Source: Saccharum officinarum
Taxonomy: Eukaryota; Streptophyta; Magnoliopsida; Poales; Poaceae
Direction of reading: 5' to 3'
Length of the DNA: 64,000 bases
NCBI GenBank assembly: GCA_020631735.1
Contig: CM036209.1
Span: 7,849,451 to 7,913,450, forward strand
The notes under the pieces were generated by a model. It ran no database searches, was not told the origin of the DNA, and was given only the letters and a program-made list of their open reading frames with translations. The translations under genes were made by a program, and so were the position numbers. Shown piece after piece: positions 46,152 to 57,084 of the stretch (the stretch's first letter is position 1; every line of letters begins with the position of its first letter).

Positions 46152-48060
46152 TGAAAGCCCAAGTTTGGTTTTGGTAATTAATGACACCAAGTTGCTAATG
46201 CCATGTGTTAAGTGTTTTGAGTTAGGCATAAGCAACACATGTGATGAAGGTGTATGTGGCAAGGAGTGGTGGCCACAAGATCACAAAGAGATGGTGCATG
46301 GACATGAAATGATGATCATGGTGGAGATGCACATAAAATGAGGGATATGATGATCAAGAAGGATCTAAGAGCGCAAGACAAAGGTATAACCATAGGGGTT
46401 TTCCTTTTGCCGGTCTAAGATGAGTAGAGAAGTGATTGACCGGGTTTAGGATACATAGCCGACTATCAAGACGGGCAATTATGGTTAGCTCGGGAATCAA
46501 GTGCCACTAGATCAATGTCTTGAGCATATGCATTAGGATCTAGTTGAGAGCTAACATAACGCCTTGGAAAATGTTTGTGAAATGCTAACACACATGCACA
46601 CGGTGGTGTACACTTGGTGATGTTAGCACTTTTTGCGAAGGCGGTGGAGTTTAAGCGGTAGAGAGGGCTTTGGGTTCCTCTCTCCCTCCCGTCGAGCTTG
46701 TGAGGTGGGATTCGGCGCTTTTTGGGGAAGTGAAATGCCTATTTTCTACTGCGCCGGAAGACGGAAAAGAAACGGAGGCGAACGGCGGTCACTGTGGTGA
46801 CCGGACGATGCATCGGACACGGTCGCGGTTTGACCGGACACGTCCGGTCAGTTCAACACGGCGCAGTGAGGGTTTGTGACCGGACGCTGGTCTGGCTTGA
46901 CCAGCGCGTCCGGTCAGTTCTCCTATGCGCAGAAGAAGAGCGCGCGACCGGCGCGTCCGGTCCCTCACGGAACCGGAGCGTTCGGTCAGGCGTCCAGAGG
47001 GGTAGAGCGAAGCAGAGTGCTGATCGGACGCATTTGGTCACAGTGGGAGCTTACTAGACTCCGACCGGACGCTAGGTGCGGCGCGTTCGGTCATATGCTA
47101 GGGCGCGTCCGGTCATAGCAATGGTAACTTCTGACGTGCACTGTTCACGCTTGTCCTGTAGTGACCGGACGCGTCCGGTCACCCTGACCGGTGCGTCCGG
47201 TCAACATGTTTTGAACTGCGTCGTCCGGTAATGGCTAGCTGCGTACCCCTTCGCTATAAATAGAAGATGTCTGGGGTTTGAGGGTAACTCTTGTATATTT
47301 TGAGACCTAGAGACATCCTTTGAGCTAGAGAACAACCCCTCCACTCATCTCTTTGATTAGTTGCACATATTGAGTGAGATTGAGTGAGATTCAAGTGCAT
47401 TGCTTAAGAGTTGCATTCTAGAGGCACTTGATCTTTGAGTTGCTGCGGATTTCTTGTTACTCTTCCGTGTTTCCCGACACGGTAGACGGCTTGGAGCAGC
47501 GGAGGTGATTGAGCTCGCAATTGGAGATTGTTGGAGCCCTCACCAAGTGTTGTAAGGGGTTCTTGATCCTTCCTCGCGGGAGTTTGCAAATTGGATACTC
47601 TAGTGGAGCTCGTGGCTTGGAGGATCCCCATCTTGTGTGCGGTTGTGCGGCGCCCGCCGAGGGCTCGACTCTTGATAGTCGATTAGCTCGCGAACCGACA
47701 AGTGGGTGTATCGCCACAACGGGGAGTAGCTTGCCGGGAAGCAAGTGAACCTCGGAATAAATTCTTGTGTCATTCTCTTCTCGAGGTTCTATTGTATGAT
47801 TGATTGATTGGTATTTCTCTTATCTACACGGCGGTATAATCACTTGAAACTCTTCTCTCGCATTACTTCTTGTTTCTAGCTTGTAGTTGTTGTTGTGATT
47901 AGTGGATAGCCTTGTACTAGACTTGTGTACGTGGCTTGCTTAATTAGTTAGAGCTAGTGCATTTGCTTCGCCACCTTTCGTACTAACTTGTGGTTAAGTA
48001 ATTCTTGTAGAAGTTTTAATTAGGCTATTCACCCCCCCTCTAGCCTATTTGGACCTTACA
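46152..48060 (+). repeat. Complete 3' LTR of Element C (1909 bp)
   Basis: Begins TGAAAGCCCAAG right after the polypurine tract. It ends CACCCCCCCTCTAGCC…CCTTACA. TATA box at 47254-47263. Confidence 0.9.
46795..47235. repeat. GACCGGACGCG motif array in 3' LTR of Element C
   Basis: A perfect palindrome lies at 47163-47180. At 46832 the equivalent of the 39304 palindrome reads GACCGGACACGTCCGGTC, a single CpG-type change. Confidence 0.86.
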
Positions 48061-49130
48061 CCATTACTATACTTTCTTAGAGTGGCTCATTTGAAAGCAG
48101 GATGGTTCGCTACTCTTTTCTCTCCTTCACCTTAGGATATAGTCCATCAAGGACCTATTACTATGCTGGATATAGTCCATCAAGGACCTATTACTATGCT
48201 TGCTTAGAGTGGCTCGCTTGAGGGCATGGCCATTACTATACTTTCTTGGAGTGACTTGTTTGAAAGCAGGGAAAGCAGGATGGCTCGTTACTCTTTTTCT
48301 CTCCTCTACCTTATTAGGATATAGTCCACCAATTACTTGTTTGAAAGCTGGATGGCTCGCTACTCTTTTTCTCTCCTCCACTCCACCAACAACCCATTAC
48401 TATGCTTGCTTAGAGTGGCTCGCTTGAGGGCAACATCATTACTATACTTTCTTGGAGTGGCTCGCTTGAAAGCTTAGAGTGACTCGCTTGAGGGCAGGAC
48501 CATTACTATACTTTCTTGGAGTGACTCGTTTGAAAGTAGGATGGCTCGCTACTCTTTTCTCTCCTCCACCTAGGATATAGTCCAACTATTACTATGCTTG
48601 CTTAGGATATAGTCCAACTATTACTATGCTTGCTTAGTGAGGGCAGGACCATTACAATACTTGCTTGGAGTGGCTCGCTTGAAAGCGGAATGGCTCGCTA
48701 CTCTTTTCTCTCGTAATCCACCAACAACCTATCACTATGCTTGCTTAGAGTGGCTCACTTGAGAGCAGGACCATTACTATACTTGCTTGGAATTTATTGT
48801 TTGAAAGCAAGATGGCTTGCTACTCTTTTCTCTCGTAGTTCACCAACAACCTATCACAATGCTTACTTAGAGTGGCTCACTTGAGAGCAGGACCATTACT
48901 ATACTTGCTTGGAATATATGGCTCGTTACTCTTTTCTTTCCTCCATCTTAGATATAGTTCATCATTGACAACCTATTACTATGCTTGCTTAGAGTGGCTC
49001 GCTTGAGAGCAGGACCATTACTGTATTTAGCTTGGAGTGGCTCGTTTAAAAGGCTCGCTACTCTTTTCTCTCCTCCCAAGCTATTATTATGCTTCCTTAG
49101 AGTGTCTCGCTTGAGGACAGTATTAGCTCT
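48061..49130. repeat. Degenerate tandem repeat, right part
   Basis: Continuation of the array at 38200-38617 with the same modules (GGATATAGTCCA, TGCTTGCTTAGAGTGGCTCG, GGACCATTACTATACTT, GGATGGCTCGCTACTC). Units vary in length through partial deletions. Short open frames in it are repeat artefacts. Confidence 0.82.
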
Positions 49131-49136
49131 GATCCA

Positions 49137-49280
49137 ATGTTCATGCAAACATGTCTGGTACATAATCTCTGCGTCTCCTCCTAATGTTCATGCCTGGTAA
49201 CAAACATAATCTCCACGTCTCCTCCTAATGTTCATGCAAACATGCCTGGTAACAAACATAATCTCCGCGTCTCCTCCTAA
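49137..49280. repeat. Three-copy tandem repeat, about 45-55 bp
   Basis: Three units of ATGTTCATGC…CATAATCTCYRCGTCTCCTC. Copies 1 and 3 contain an AAACATG stretch missing from copy 2. Confidence 0.85.
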
Positions 49281-49507
49281 AGCGATTGATGATCGTTTCA
49301 AGCAGAAAAAAATGTTGCGAAAAGAATGGACGACTTTTTTTTTAAAAAAGGAACGAACAATGGTGGCGATGACGATAATTGCGGCCGCAATGGAGGGGGG
49401 AGCAATCATGATGATGAACGGATGGTTATGGTGGTGTGGAGCCGGAGGAGCAGGTGGGTCCACGTGATTGAAGTGTGGGTGTTGCAGTGGCAAGCGCAGC
49501 CCCTTCC
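49281..49507. other. Gene-free DNA
   Basis: Contains short overlapping frames (such as 49326-49547) without recognised motifs. Confidence 0.4.
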
Positions 49508-50187
49508 GCAGTTTGATTTGGCCGTGCACTGTGCTAGTATCGGGTAGTGCCTTGCTTTTCCCTGCCTGCGTCCATGCACCTGTACTATTGCATTATTGAT
49601 TTGACTGGGTAAAGAATAATACTCCCTTCTTATCAAAAAAATAGTTGTTATAGAACCATACGGGTCAAAATTTTTCAACTTTAATTAGATTTATAAAAAA
49701 ACAAGTAATATTTATCTCTAAATAAGTTTATTATAAAAATATATTCAATTAATAATAATTATGTACCATAAATATTAATATTTTTTTAAATATATTTGGC
49801 CAAAGATAAAAGTTACTAACTTTTTGAAAGCCAGAATAACTCTTTTTTTAGGGGATGGTAGAGGGATAGGGCTGCACCCACTGTCTAGTCTACTCTCATT
49901 CAGGTCCGGTGGCAGCTGCAGCTGCGCCACCTCATCAGTCAGTATTATGAATGGATTTCATAATAATAATAATAATAATAATATTCACATTGATAATTGA
50001 CGGATCCTAGTCCAACTACCCCAGTAAAAACTCAAACTTTTTGTTCCCCCGGTAAAAACTCAAACTTTTTGTTGTACAAACAGTGCACAAACAAACACAC
50101 ACTCACACGTCACAACACACCCCTACCTGCAGAGTGCAGGTAGGCAACAGTAGCAGTGTCTTACCACTAACTACTGACAAGTTAAAC
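49508..50187. repeat. Intergenic block, copy 1 of 3
   Basis: Ordered landmarks are GCAGTTTGATTTGG, TTGATTTGACTGGGTAAAG, CATTCAGGTCCGGTGGCAGC with CAGCTGCGCCAC, ATAATTGAC…TCC…AGTCCAA…AGTAAAA and TAACTACTGACAAGTTAAAC. The same order recurs at 51189 and in part at 52830. An (AAT)n microsatellite sits at about 49961-49983. An AT-rich segment at 49617-49850 may be a decayed Stowaway. Confidence 0.75.
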
Positions 50188-50188
50188 A

Positions 50189-50287
50189 TGGCCCTACTTA
50201 TCAAAAACACTGTTTCAGCAAAATAATAATATATTTTCTCTTACAACAAATCAGCATTAGCCCTTTTTCTAGCCAACCAAACAGGAC
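50189..50287. mobile_element. Short MITE-like element
   Basis: Starts GGCCCTAC and ends AACCAAACAGGACC, with mirrored ends of the local Tourist type. The target duplication is unclear. Confidence 0.4.
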
Positions 50288-50442
50288 CATAACTTTTAGC
50301 AGGATGTATTGGTAAAATAGTCCGTTTTAAGATTAAAATCAGAGCATAGCATAAATCATGATGATATTAAATACTAGAATGTGTATGCCTAACATACTAG
50401 TTAGATTAAACAGCATGGGCATCGACATGATAAACAACAATT

Positions 50443-50558
50443 GGCCTGTTCGCTTGGACTGATCTGGCTGGCTGAAAGTACTGCTGGCTGGTTTTTTGTG
50501 AGAGAAAAATACTGCTGGCTGGCTAGCTGATTTGACTGATAATCTCAAGCGAATAGGC
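50443..50558. mobile_element. Short MITE related to 9673-9801
   Basis: Ends GGCCTGTTCGCTTGG and TCAAGCGAATAGGC are inverted repeats. The core TTTTTTGTGAGAGAAAAATA is identical to that of the 9673 element. Confidence 0.6.
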
Positions 50559-51188
50559 TGAATATGGTCAAAACAGCAGACATATGGTGATAATAGATTA
50601 GATCACATTACGTGTACCTTTTTCGTTTGGAGACGGATCGACTATCGACGAAACTGGTGGTGGTGATGGAACATAGTCAACTAGCGATGGACGAATGTTG
50701 CCGTCGTTGATGTGACGAACTAGCGGTGGAGGAATGATGCCGTTGATGATGCGACGAATCTGCCGGTGACGAAGACGATGTCCTGACGCGTTGGATTGTA
50801 AGGACGAGGGTTCCGAAGTCCTGCTATCTCAAATGTCAGTGCACGCGGGATGGAGAAGCTACGATAACAAGGCATCACCGAGAAGAGAAAAAAAAACTAA
50901 TTGACTACCTTAGAATTTCCTAACTAGAAATTTCTTGATTGTAGTTTTTTTTTGTCTTCCCTAGGAGAATTAGTACATGTACATAGGAAGTAGAACATCT
51001 ACCTCCACATCAATTAGCAATATGGTACTAATCGATGTTGCATCTTTCACCTCTACTTATATGTATATATAAACATTAAAGCCCACCACTAGAGAACACA
51101 TGTATTGGGCTTTTAAAATTTATTAGAATTTATACATATGAGATTAGGAACGGATCATATAAATTACAGGCAACACAGACCGGCAGCC
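50559..51188. other. Gene-free DNA
   Basis: A patch near 50630-50800 has short degenerate repeats of GATG and ACGAA. No gene was recognised. Confidence 0.4.
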
Positions 51189-51606
51189 GCAGTTTCATTT
51201 GGTCGTCTACTGTGCTATGGCCCATGGCTGGCTGGCTTTTTCCTGCGCCCTGCACTAACATTATTGATTTGACGGGGTAAAGAATACTACTAGTCCTACT
51301 CCTGGGATAGAGCTGCCCCCAGGGAGTAGTGTGTAGTGTCTGCGTGGTGGCTTACGTTACGCCTCAACGGCAGCTGCAGCTGCGCCATGTCTTTTATGAA
51401 TGAATTTCATAATGTACACACTGATAATTGACCAATCCCAGTCCAACCACCCGCAGTAAAACTCTTTTTTTTCGTTGTTGTAAACAACACAAACAAGCCC
51501 TTGTTGGTCACACGCGCACCCCCTGCGCGAGTGCAGGCAGCCTAGACTTGTGGAACACAGCAGTAGCAGTATCGTACTACTAACTACTGACAAGTTAAAC
51601 GTTACT
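51189..51606. repeat. Intergenic block, copy 2 of 3
   Basis: Repeats the landmark order of 49508-50187: CGCAGTTTCATTTGG, TTGATTTGACGGGGTAAAG, GGCAGCTGCAGCTGCGCCA, ATAATTGACCAATCCCAGTC and TAACTACTGACAAGTTAAAC. Diverged by substitutions and indels. Confidence 0.75.
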
Positions 51607-52157
51607 TTTAGCAGGATCTTGGAATCATGATAGAGGGATAGAGCTAGGGCTGCCCTTGTCTAACCCGTTTTGGTTGTGCTAGACTAATTATTAGTTTTAG
51701 GCTTTTAGCGAAAAATTAGCCAGCTAAAAAATAGCTATCTAGTTGATATTTCATGTCTGTTTGGATTCATAGCTAATAATTGTATATCTATCTACATATG
51801 TACTAGAATACCTCTAACTTTTTCCTCTTCCTTCACTCTCCCGGCTCCACGACATCTCCCTCTCTCTCTCTCTCTCTCCCCCCGTAGAGGTAACTAGAGC
51901 TTTCAAGGCGAGTCCACGGTGGAAATGGTAGGCTCGACGACCACCAAACGTTAGAGGTGACACCACGACCATGGCGGAGAGTAGGGCAAAGGCGATTGTC
52001 GTTGAGGCGAGGCCACCCGGTGATCAAATCGAAGGCCAGGTGGGTGGATCGAAGGAGGATGCTCTCCTCAGTGGCGGGGCTCCGACGGAGCGCAGCGTGG
52101 GGGCGCGGTGTAGGATTCTACGTCCCATCGCTCCCAAACCATTGCTGGGAGCCCAGG
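51607..52157. other. Gene-free DNA
   Basis: Contains a (CT)n tract near 51855-51885 and a GC-rich part with short frames (such as 51971-52330, which runs into the hAT element). No domain was recognised. Confidence 0.4.
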
Positions 52158-52548
52158 CACTAGCGGAGCTACGTGGGATCCATAGTGGGCCATGGCCCCC
52201 CCCTTGCCTCTCTAATTTTTCTGAAGTCCATGACCCAAAACGCATAATCTCCTATCTCTGCCTCTCCGGTACTAGTCTCAGCGAGTCTGGGCTCTCTGCT
52301 GCTCTGCGTACAACAATTTGTTATGGTTGATTCTATGCGTCTAACCATTTTGGCATGCATATATATAATATAATATTAATTTGGTATTGTGATGGTCTTC
52401 ACGAACAAATAGACCATGGTCATTTGTATTTGTTGAACTGTGATCTAATCATAAACACTAAGACTAATTTCTTGATGACCTAAGTACATATGGTTTCCAT
52501 TGGCAAATTGCCCCCCCTCCCCTTATGTTGGTTCTAGCTCCGCCACTG
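52158..52548. mobile_element. hAT-like MITE, TIR CACTAGCGGAGCTA, TSD AGCCCAGG
   Basis: A perfect 8-bp direct repeat AGCCCAGG lies at 52150-52157 and 52549-52556. The left end is CACTAGCGGAGCTACG and the right end CTAGCTCCGCCACTG. Same terminus family as 11501-12326. At 391 bp it is non-coding. Confidence 0.87.
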
Positions 52549-52556
52549 AGCCCAGG

Positions 52557-52829
52557 GTAGGGCGCATCAGACACCCGGCCCTGTGGAACGACTCCGGCCA
52601 GTGTGGATCCACGACGAAGCTCATCATCCTCCACTGTAGCCATACCTACAAGGGAGAGGAGAGACAGAGGGCAGGAATAAGGGCCTTTTGCCCATTGAGA
52701 CCACTTGTAGCTCTTGTTAGCTCGTTTCTATCGGCCAGTGAACTAACCGTTAATGCATAGACTAACAGTTAGCACTACCTTCTAACCTGTCCGTGTAAAT
52801 TCATCAGGCTTAAAAATACAGTAGCGACT
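52557..52829. other. Gene-free DNA
   Basis: Continues the host sequence interrupted by the hAT MITE. No gene was recognised. Confidence 0.35.
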
Positions 52830-53358
52830 CATTCAGGTCCGGTGGCAGCTGCGGCTGCGCCACCTCAGTCGTCAGTCCTAGGAGTATAAATGAATAATAC
52901 TCCTCCCACACATCGATAATTGACCGATCCCAGTCCAAGCACCCCCAGTAAAAGCATTTTTGTTAAATGAAATAAATAAACAGAGTACGTACAAGGCGTC
53001 ATCGGTCACACACAACACGTCCCGTGCAGATCGAGGCCTTGTTTAGTTCAGCCGATTTGGTGGCGGCTGAATTACTGTTGCACAATGTAGCATTTTGTTT
53101 TTTAGTGTAAAAAATTATCCAAAAAATGATTAATTAGGCTCAAAATATTCGTCTCGTAAAGAACAATAAAACTGTATAATTAGTTTTTGATTTCATCTAC
53201 ATTTAGTACTCCATACATGTGCCGGGCATTTTGATGTGATAGAAAATCTTCTTTTTGCATAGTGAAATTTATGGAAAAATTTGGCATCTAAACAGGACCC
53301 GAGACAGAGAGTCTTGACTTGTGGAACAGTACTAACTACTGACAGGTTAAACAAGGCC
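52830..53358. repeat. Intergenic block, copy 3 of 3
   Basis: CATTCAGGTCCGGTGGCAGC, GGCTGCGCCACCTCAG, ATAATTGACCGATCCCAGTC and TAACTACTGACAGGTTAAAC follow in the same order as in the other copies. A Tourist-like MITE (53035-53299) interrupts it. Confidence 0.75.
53035..53299. mobile_element. Tourist-like MITE, 265 bp, TSD CGA
   Basis: Termini GGCCTTGTTTAGTTC and CTAAACAGGACC; CGA at 53032-53034 and 53300-53302. Confidence 0.8.
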
Positions 53359-53361
53359 TTA

Positions 53362-53624
53362 GGCCTCGTTTAGATGAGAGAATTAGGGAGAAAAACACTG
53401 TATCAGAATTCCTGTAGCATTTCGTTTGTATTTGGTAAAAATTATCCAAATTTTGACTAATTAGGCTTAAAATGTTCGTCTCGCAAAGTACAACAAAACT
53501 GTGCAATTAGTTTTTGATTTCATCAACATTTAGTACTCCATGCATTTGCCGACATTTTGATGTGACGGAGAATCTTCTTTTTGCATAGTGAAATTTGGGG
53601 AGAATTGGGGAACTAAACATGCCC
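53362..53624. mobile_element. Tourist-like MITE, 263 bp, TSD TTA
   Basis: Termini GGCCTCGTTTAGATG and GAACTAAACATGCCC; TTA at 53359-53361 and 53625-53627. Confidence 0.83.
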
Positions 53625-53651
53625 TTACTACTTTTAGCCCGCGGGATCTTG

Positions 53652-53894
53652 GGCCCAGTTTAGTTCCCCAAGAATTTTGCAAAATTTTTCACATTCTCCG
53701 TCACATCGAATCTTTGGACGCATGCATGAAGCATTAAATATAAATAAAAAATAAAACTAATTACACAGTTTAGACGAAATCCACGAGACGAATCTTTTAA
53801 GCCTAATTAGACTATGATTGGACACTAATTGTCAAATAACAACAAAAATGCTACAGTGTCCATTTTGCCAAATTTTTTACATCTAAACAGGCCC
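53652..53894. mobile_element. Tourist-like MITE, 243 bp, TSD TTG
   Basis: Termini GGCCCAGTTTAGTTCC and CATCTAAACAGGCCC; TTG at 53649-53651 and 53895-53897. Confidence 0.8.
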
Positions 53895-54295
53895 TTGGAC
53901 TAAATGAGCTACAGTTGTACTAGTATATCTTGGGAGCAGAGAGTACTCCTGCCTGCCGCATGGCGCCGTACCGTACGTGCATCCTTTGTTTGTAGTTGTA
54001 TATAGTATGGTACTGTACTGTACATCATCTTGTTGGGGTTGGGATTCGGTGTTTGGTTGTCGCGAGCAGCGGATCCATCCCTCCGTCGTCCCTCTCTGCT
54101 GACTGCTGTGGTTTTTCGCGCGGGGTGGTGGGGTGGCGCACGCGGTGTCCCGTTCGTTCCATCCCGTATCAGGGTTCAGAGAGGAGTGGTAGTACTATAT
54201 TAATGGCTCGGGACCGCCGTTGAGTGAAGCAGCACGCATAATTAATCATCATTCATCACGCCTCTAAACGGGGCACGCCACGGCACGCATAATTA
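53895..54295. other. Gene-free DNA between MITEs
   Basis: Unique sequence with a short frame (53996-54223) lacking motifs. Confidence 0.4.
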
Positions 54296-54570
54296 GGCCT
54301 TGTTTAGATCCCAAATTTGGGATCCAAACTTTGCATAGTAAATGTCCCGTCACACTGTAGCAATTTTGTTTTTATTTGGTAATAATTGTCTAAATATTGA
54401 TTAATTAGGCTTAAAATATTCGTCTCGCAAAGTACAACAAAATTGTGCAATTAGTTTTTGATTTCATCTACATTTAGTACTCCATATATGTGCCGACATT
54501 TTGATGTGACGGGGAATCTTATTTTTGCATAGTGGAATTTGGGGTGGAATTTAGGGATCTAAACAAGGCC
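54296..54570. mobile_element. Tourist-like MITE, 275 bp, TSD TTA
   Basis: Termini GGCCTTGTTTAGATCCC and GGGATCTAAACAAGGCC are perfect inverted repeats of 17 bp. TTA at 54293-54295 and 54571-54573. Confidence 0.9.
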
Positions 54571-54753
54571 TTAATCAACTAGGAGTATGTATACAGTACA
54601 AGGAAGCCGCCGTACACTCTACCGACAGCACGCCTCTAAACGTAGCAGCTAGCAGAGAGAGATGAGACGAGATGATATGAAAAGTCCGGCCGGCCGATCA
54701 ATCGATGGAGATTGGAGTCGGAGCCCCGTGCTTGTGCGTGCCATCATGACTGA

Positions 54754-54997
54754 GGGTGTGTTCACTTCGTGAAAAGCAGGTGAAAAATTACTGTAGCATC
54801 TTTTGTTGTTATTTGTCAAAATTTGTCCAATCATAGACTAACTAGGCTCAAAAGATTCGTCTCGACATTTACCGACAAACTATACAATTAGTTATCTTTT
54901 TTATCAACATTTAATACTCCATGCATGCGTCGAAAGATTTGATATGATGAGTGGAAGAGGAAATATTTTGGGTTGGGATGGGAAAGTGAACACACCC
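54754..54997. mobile_element. PIF/Harbinger-type MITE, 244 bp, TSD TGA
   Basis: Termini GGGTGTGTTCACTTCG and AAGTGAACACACCC; TGA at 54751-54753 and 54998-55000. Confidence 0.88.
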
Positions 54998-55302
54998 TGA
55001 CTCGATCGAGCTTGGAATGTGCAGGCAAGCTGAGTATTTTTTTATATAAAAAAGAATTCATATCGTGAGGCTAGCTTTGCTTGCCGACCTTGCATTATGT
55101 TTGTTGGTTGCGATTATTGAGGCTGTGTAAAGTCGATGGAAGCTTGTCCGAAAAAAGCTAAGCTGCTTGCCTAAAAGATGTGGGAACACTAACTAGGTAA
55201 GGTACCACACGATCTCAAGCTAGTGGGGGTGGGGCGACTCATCATCTCATGCATTCCTCATCTGCCGTTGGAATGGAAGAATGTGACGGAATGCATGCTT
55301 TA

Positions 55303-55531
55303 GGGCCTGTTTGGTTTCAATGGGTTAAAGTTTAACTCCTATCACATCAATATTCCCTCAAATGCACGGAGTACTAAATGTAGACTAATTGCATGTATGT
55401 CGGCACAGATTAGGAGTAATTTACGAGACGAATCTATTAAGCCTAATTAGTCTAAGATTAGAAACTTTTTGTCAAATAAAACGAAATGCTACAGTGTTTG
55501 TTAAACTTTAACTCCTCAAACAAACACCCCC
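55303..55531. mobile_element. Tourist-like MITE, 229 bp, TSD TTA
   Basis: Termini GGGCCTGTTTGGTTTC and CAAACAAACACCCCC; TTA at 55300-55302 and 55532-55534. The inner inverted repeat GTTAAAGTTTAACTCC is mirrored by TTAAACTTTAACTCC. Confidence 0.82.
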
Positions 55532-55603
55532 TTATAGTCCTACTGCTAGTACTAGTATATACTTATGCAGCAGGGGCTTGTCACGGATCGCCTTATATAC
55601 TAA

Positions 55604-55844
55604 GGGCCGGTTTAGATCTAAATTTTTTTGCAAAATGGCACTGTAGCTCTTTTCGTTGTTATTTGGCAAATATTGTCCAATCATGGTCTAATTAGGCTTA
55701 AAAGATTCGTCTCGTCCATTTCATCTAAACTGTGTAATTAGTTTTATTTTTTATCTATATTTAATATTTCATGCATGTGTCAAAGATTCGATGTGATGAG
55801 GAATCTGAAAAATTTTGTAAAATTTTCTAGAACTAAACAGAGCC
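55604..55844. mobile_element. Tourist-like MITE, 241 bp, TSD TAA
   Basis: Termini GGGCCGGTTTAGATC and GAACTAAACAGAGCC; TAA at 55601-55603 and 55845-55847. Confidence 0.83.
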
Positions 55845-55977
55845 TAATACTAGTATACTGTAGGTCAAAAGGAGACAAGCCAAGCACCAAAGCAGCCGAG
55901 ACGCGATGGATCGATGGAGTTCATTCCGGGGCCATGTTTTGGGGGCCGGGGCACTGAATCGAAGAAATCATTGCAGC

Positions 55978-56251
55978 CGCCCTGGTTTAGATGTCAAATT
56001 TTCTCTCAAATTTCACTATGTAAAAAGAAGATTTCCCATTACATCAAAATGCCGGTATATGTATGGAGTACTAAATGTAGATGAAATAAAAAACTAATTG
56101 CACAGTTTAGTTGTACTTTACGAGACGAATCTTTTGAGCCTAATTAGTCAATGTTTAGATAAAAATTCACAAATACAAACGAAATGCTACAATGAAGAAT
56201 TTGTTACTGTATAGATTTTGCACCTTCAAAATCGGGCCAACTAAACACGGT
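55978..56251. mobile_element. Tourist-like MITE, ends approximate
   Basis: Starts about CCCTGGTTTAGATG and ends about AACTAAACACGG, with the family core (AAAAAGAAGATTTCCC, CTTTACGAGACGAATC). No clear target duplication. Confidence 0.65.
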
Positions 56252-57084
56252 GCAGTCCGTAGGAGAGGGAAGGTTGGTTGGGTGGTCGCTTCGCTTGCTT
56301 TGCTTTGCTTTTTAGTGCTTTGCTTGCTTCAAAGCCATCTTTATTATTAATCTCTCTAGACTATGGTTAGTGCAGCTACTAGCTAGGATCCCGACTACCA
56401 TATCGCTGACTCCACTACCTGGAGTAGTGCGAGCTTTCATTACATACATACTACTACTGTGGCCGCAATTATTATAGGAGCATCTCTCTAAACGTTACGT
56501 GGGGGGGGGGGGGGGCTTGGGGCCCTCTGCCCTGACGACGGATGGATGGATCACGTCGCAATGTAGCATTGGATCGCTCTGCCTACTGTACAAATCCTGC
56601 CACCATTTTGCTAAACCCGGTCAGAGACGATCGAGGTCCGTAAATGAAGCACTGTATTTGTTCACATATTCTATCCAAGCATGGTAACAAATCTAGCCAA
56701 GCATGCATGTGCTATCTCTCCGATCGATTCGATCTCCTGTGGAGGCCGGACTTCAGCAGTTCAGCTGGTGGACACAGCATCTTCTCCGTCCGGCGTTGAT
56801 TGTCGCCCGTTCATGTACGTCATCCCCCGTACGTGCAAGCCTCCGTCCGCACTCCGCACACACCAAACCGCCTACAGCAATTGATCGATAAGGTCCGTGC
56901 GAGTATTCGTTCGTTACCCCACCAGGCCACCACCGTGCATGCAGCATTGATAGATCGTTTATTTCTAGAGCATAACACATGCTTAATTATATTGCTTGCT
57001 TAGATACGGTAAATGTCAAACTCGCGATGGGGGTTTTCACGGTTCTCACGACATAGAATTTGCTTGTCTGGTAACCAACACTAT
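56252..57084. other. Gene-free DNA with a poly-G run
   Basis: Contains an uninterrupted G run near 56500-56516. Short frames (such as 56681-56884) lack motifs. No gene call is supported. Confidence 0.4.

Larger units (their letters stand above)
38623..48060 (+). mobile_element. Element C: deleted Sirevirus-type Copia retrotransposon, TSD CCATT
   Basis: This is a plus-strand element bounded by CCATT at 38618-38622 and 48061-48065. It has a truncated 5' LTR, decayed gag, the first residues of protease, a 2.0 kb foreign segment replacing integrase and half of RT, the rest of RT and RNase H, a 3' region with several polypurine-like tracts, and a complete 3' LTR. It has lost its PBS. It inserted into a tandem-repeat array. 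Its LTR family matches the solo LTR inside Element A rather than Element A's own LTRs. Confidence 0.9.
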
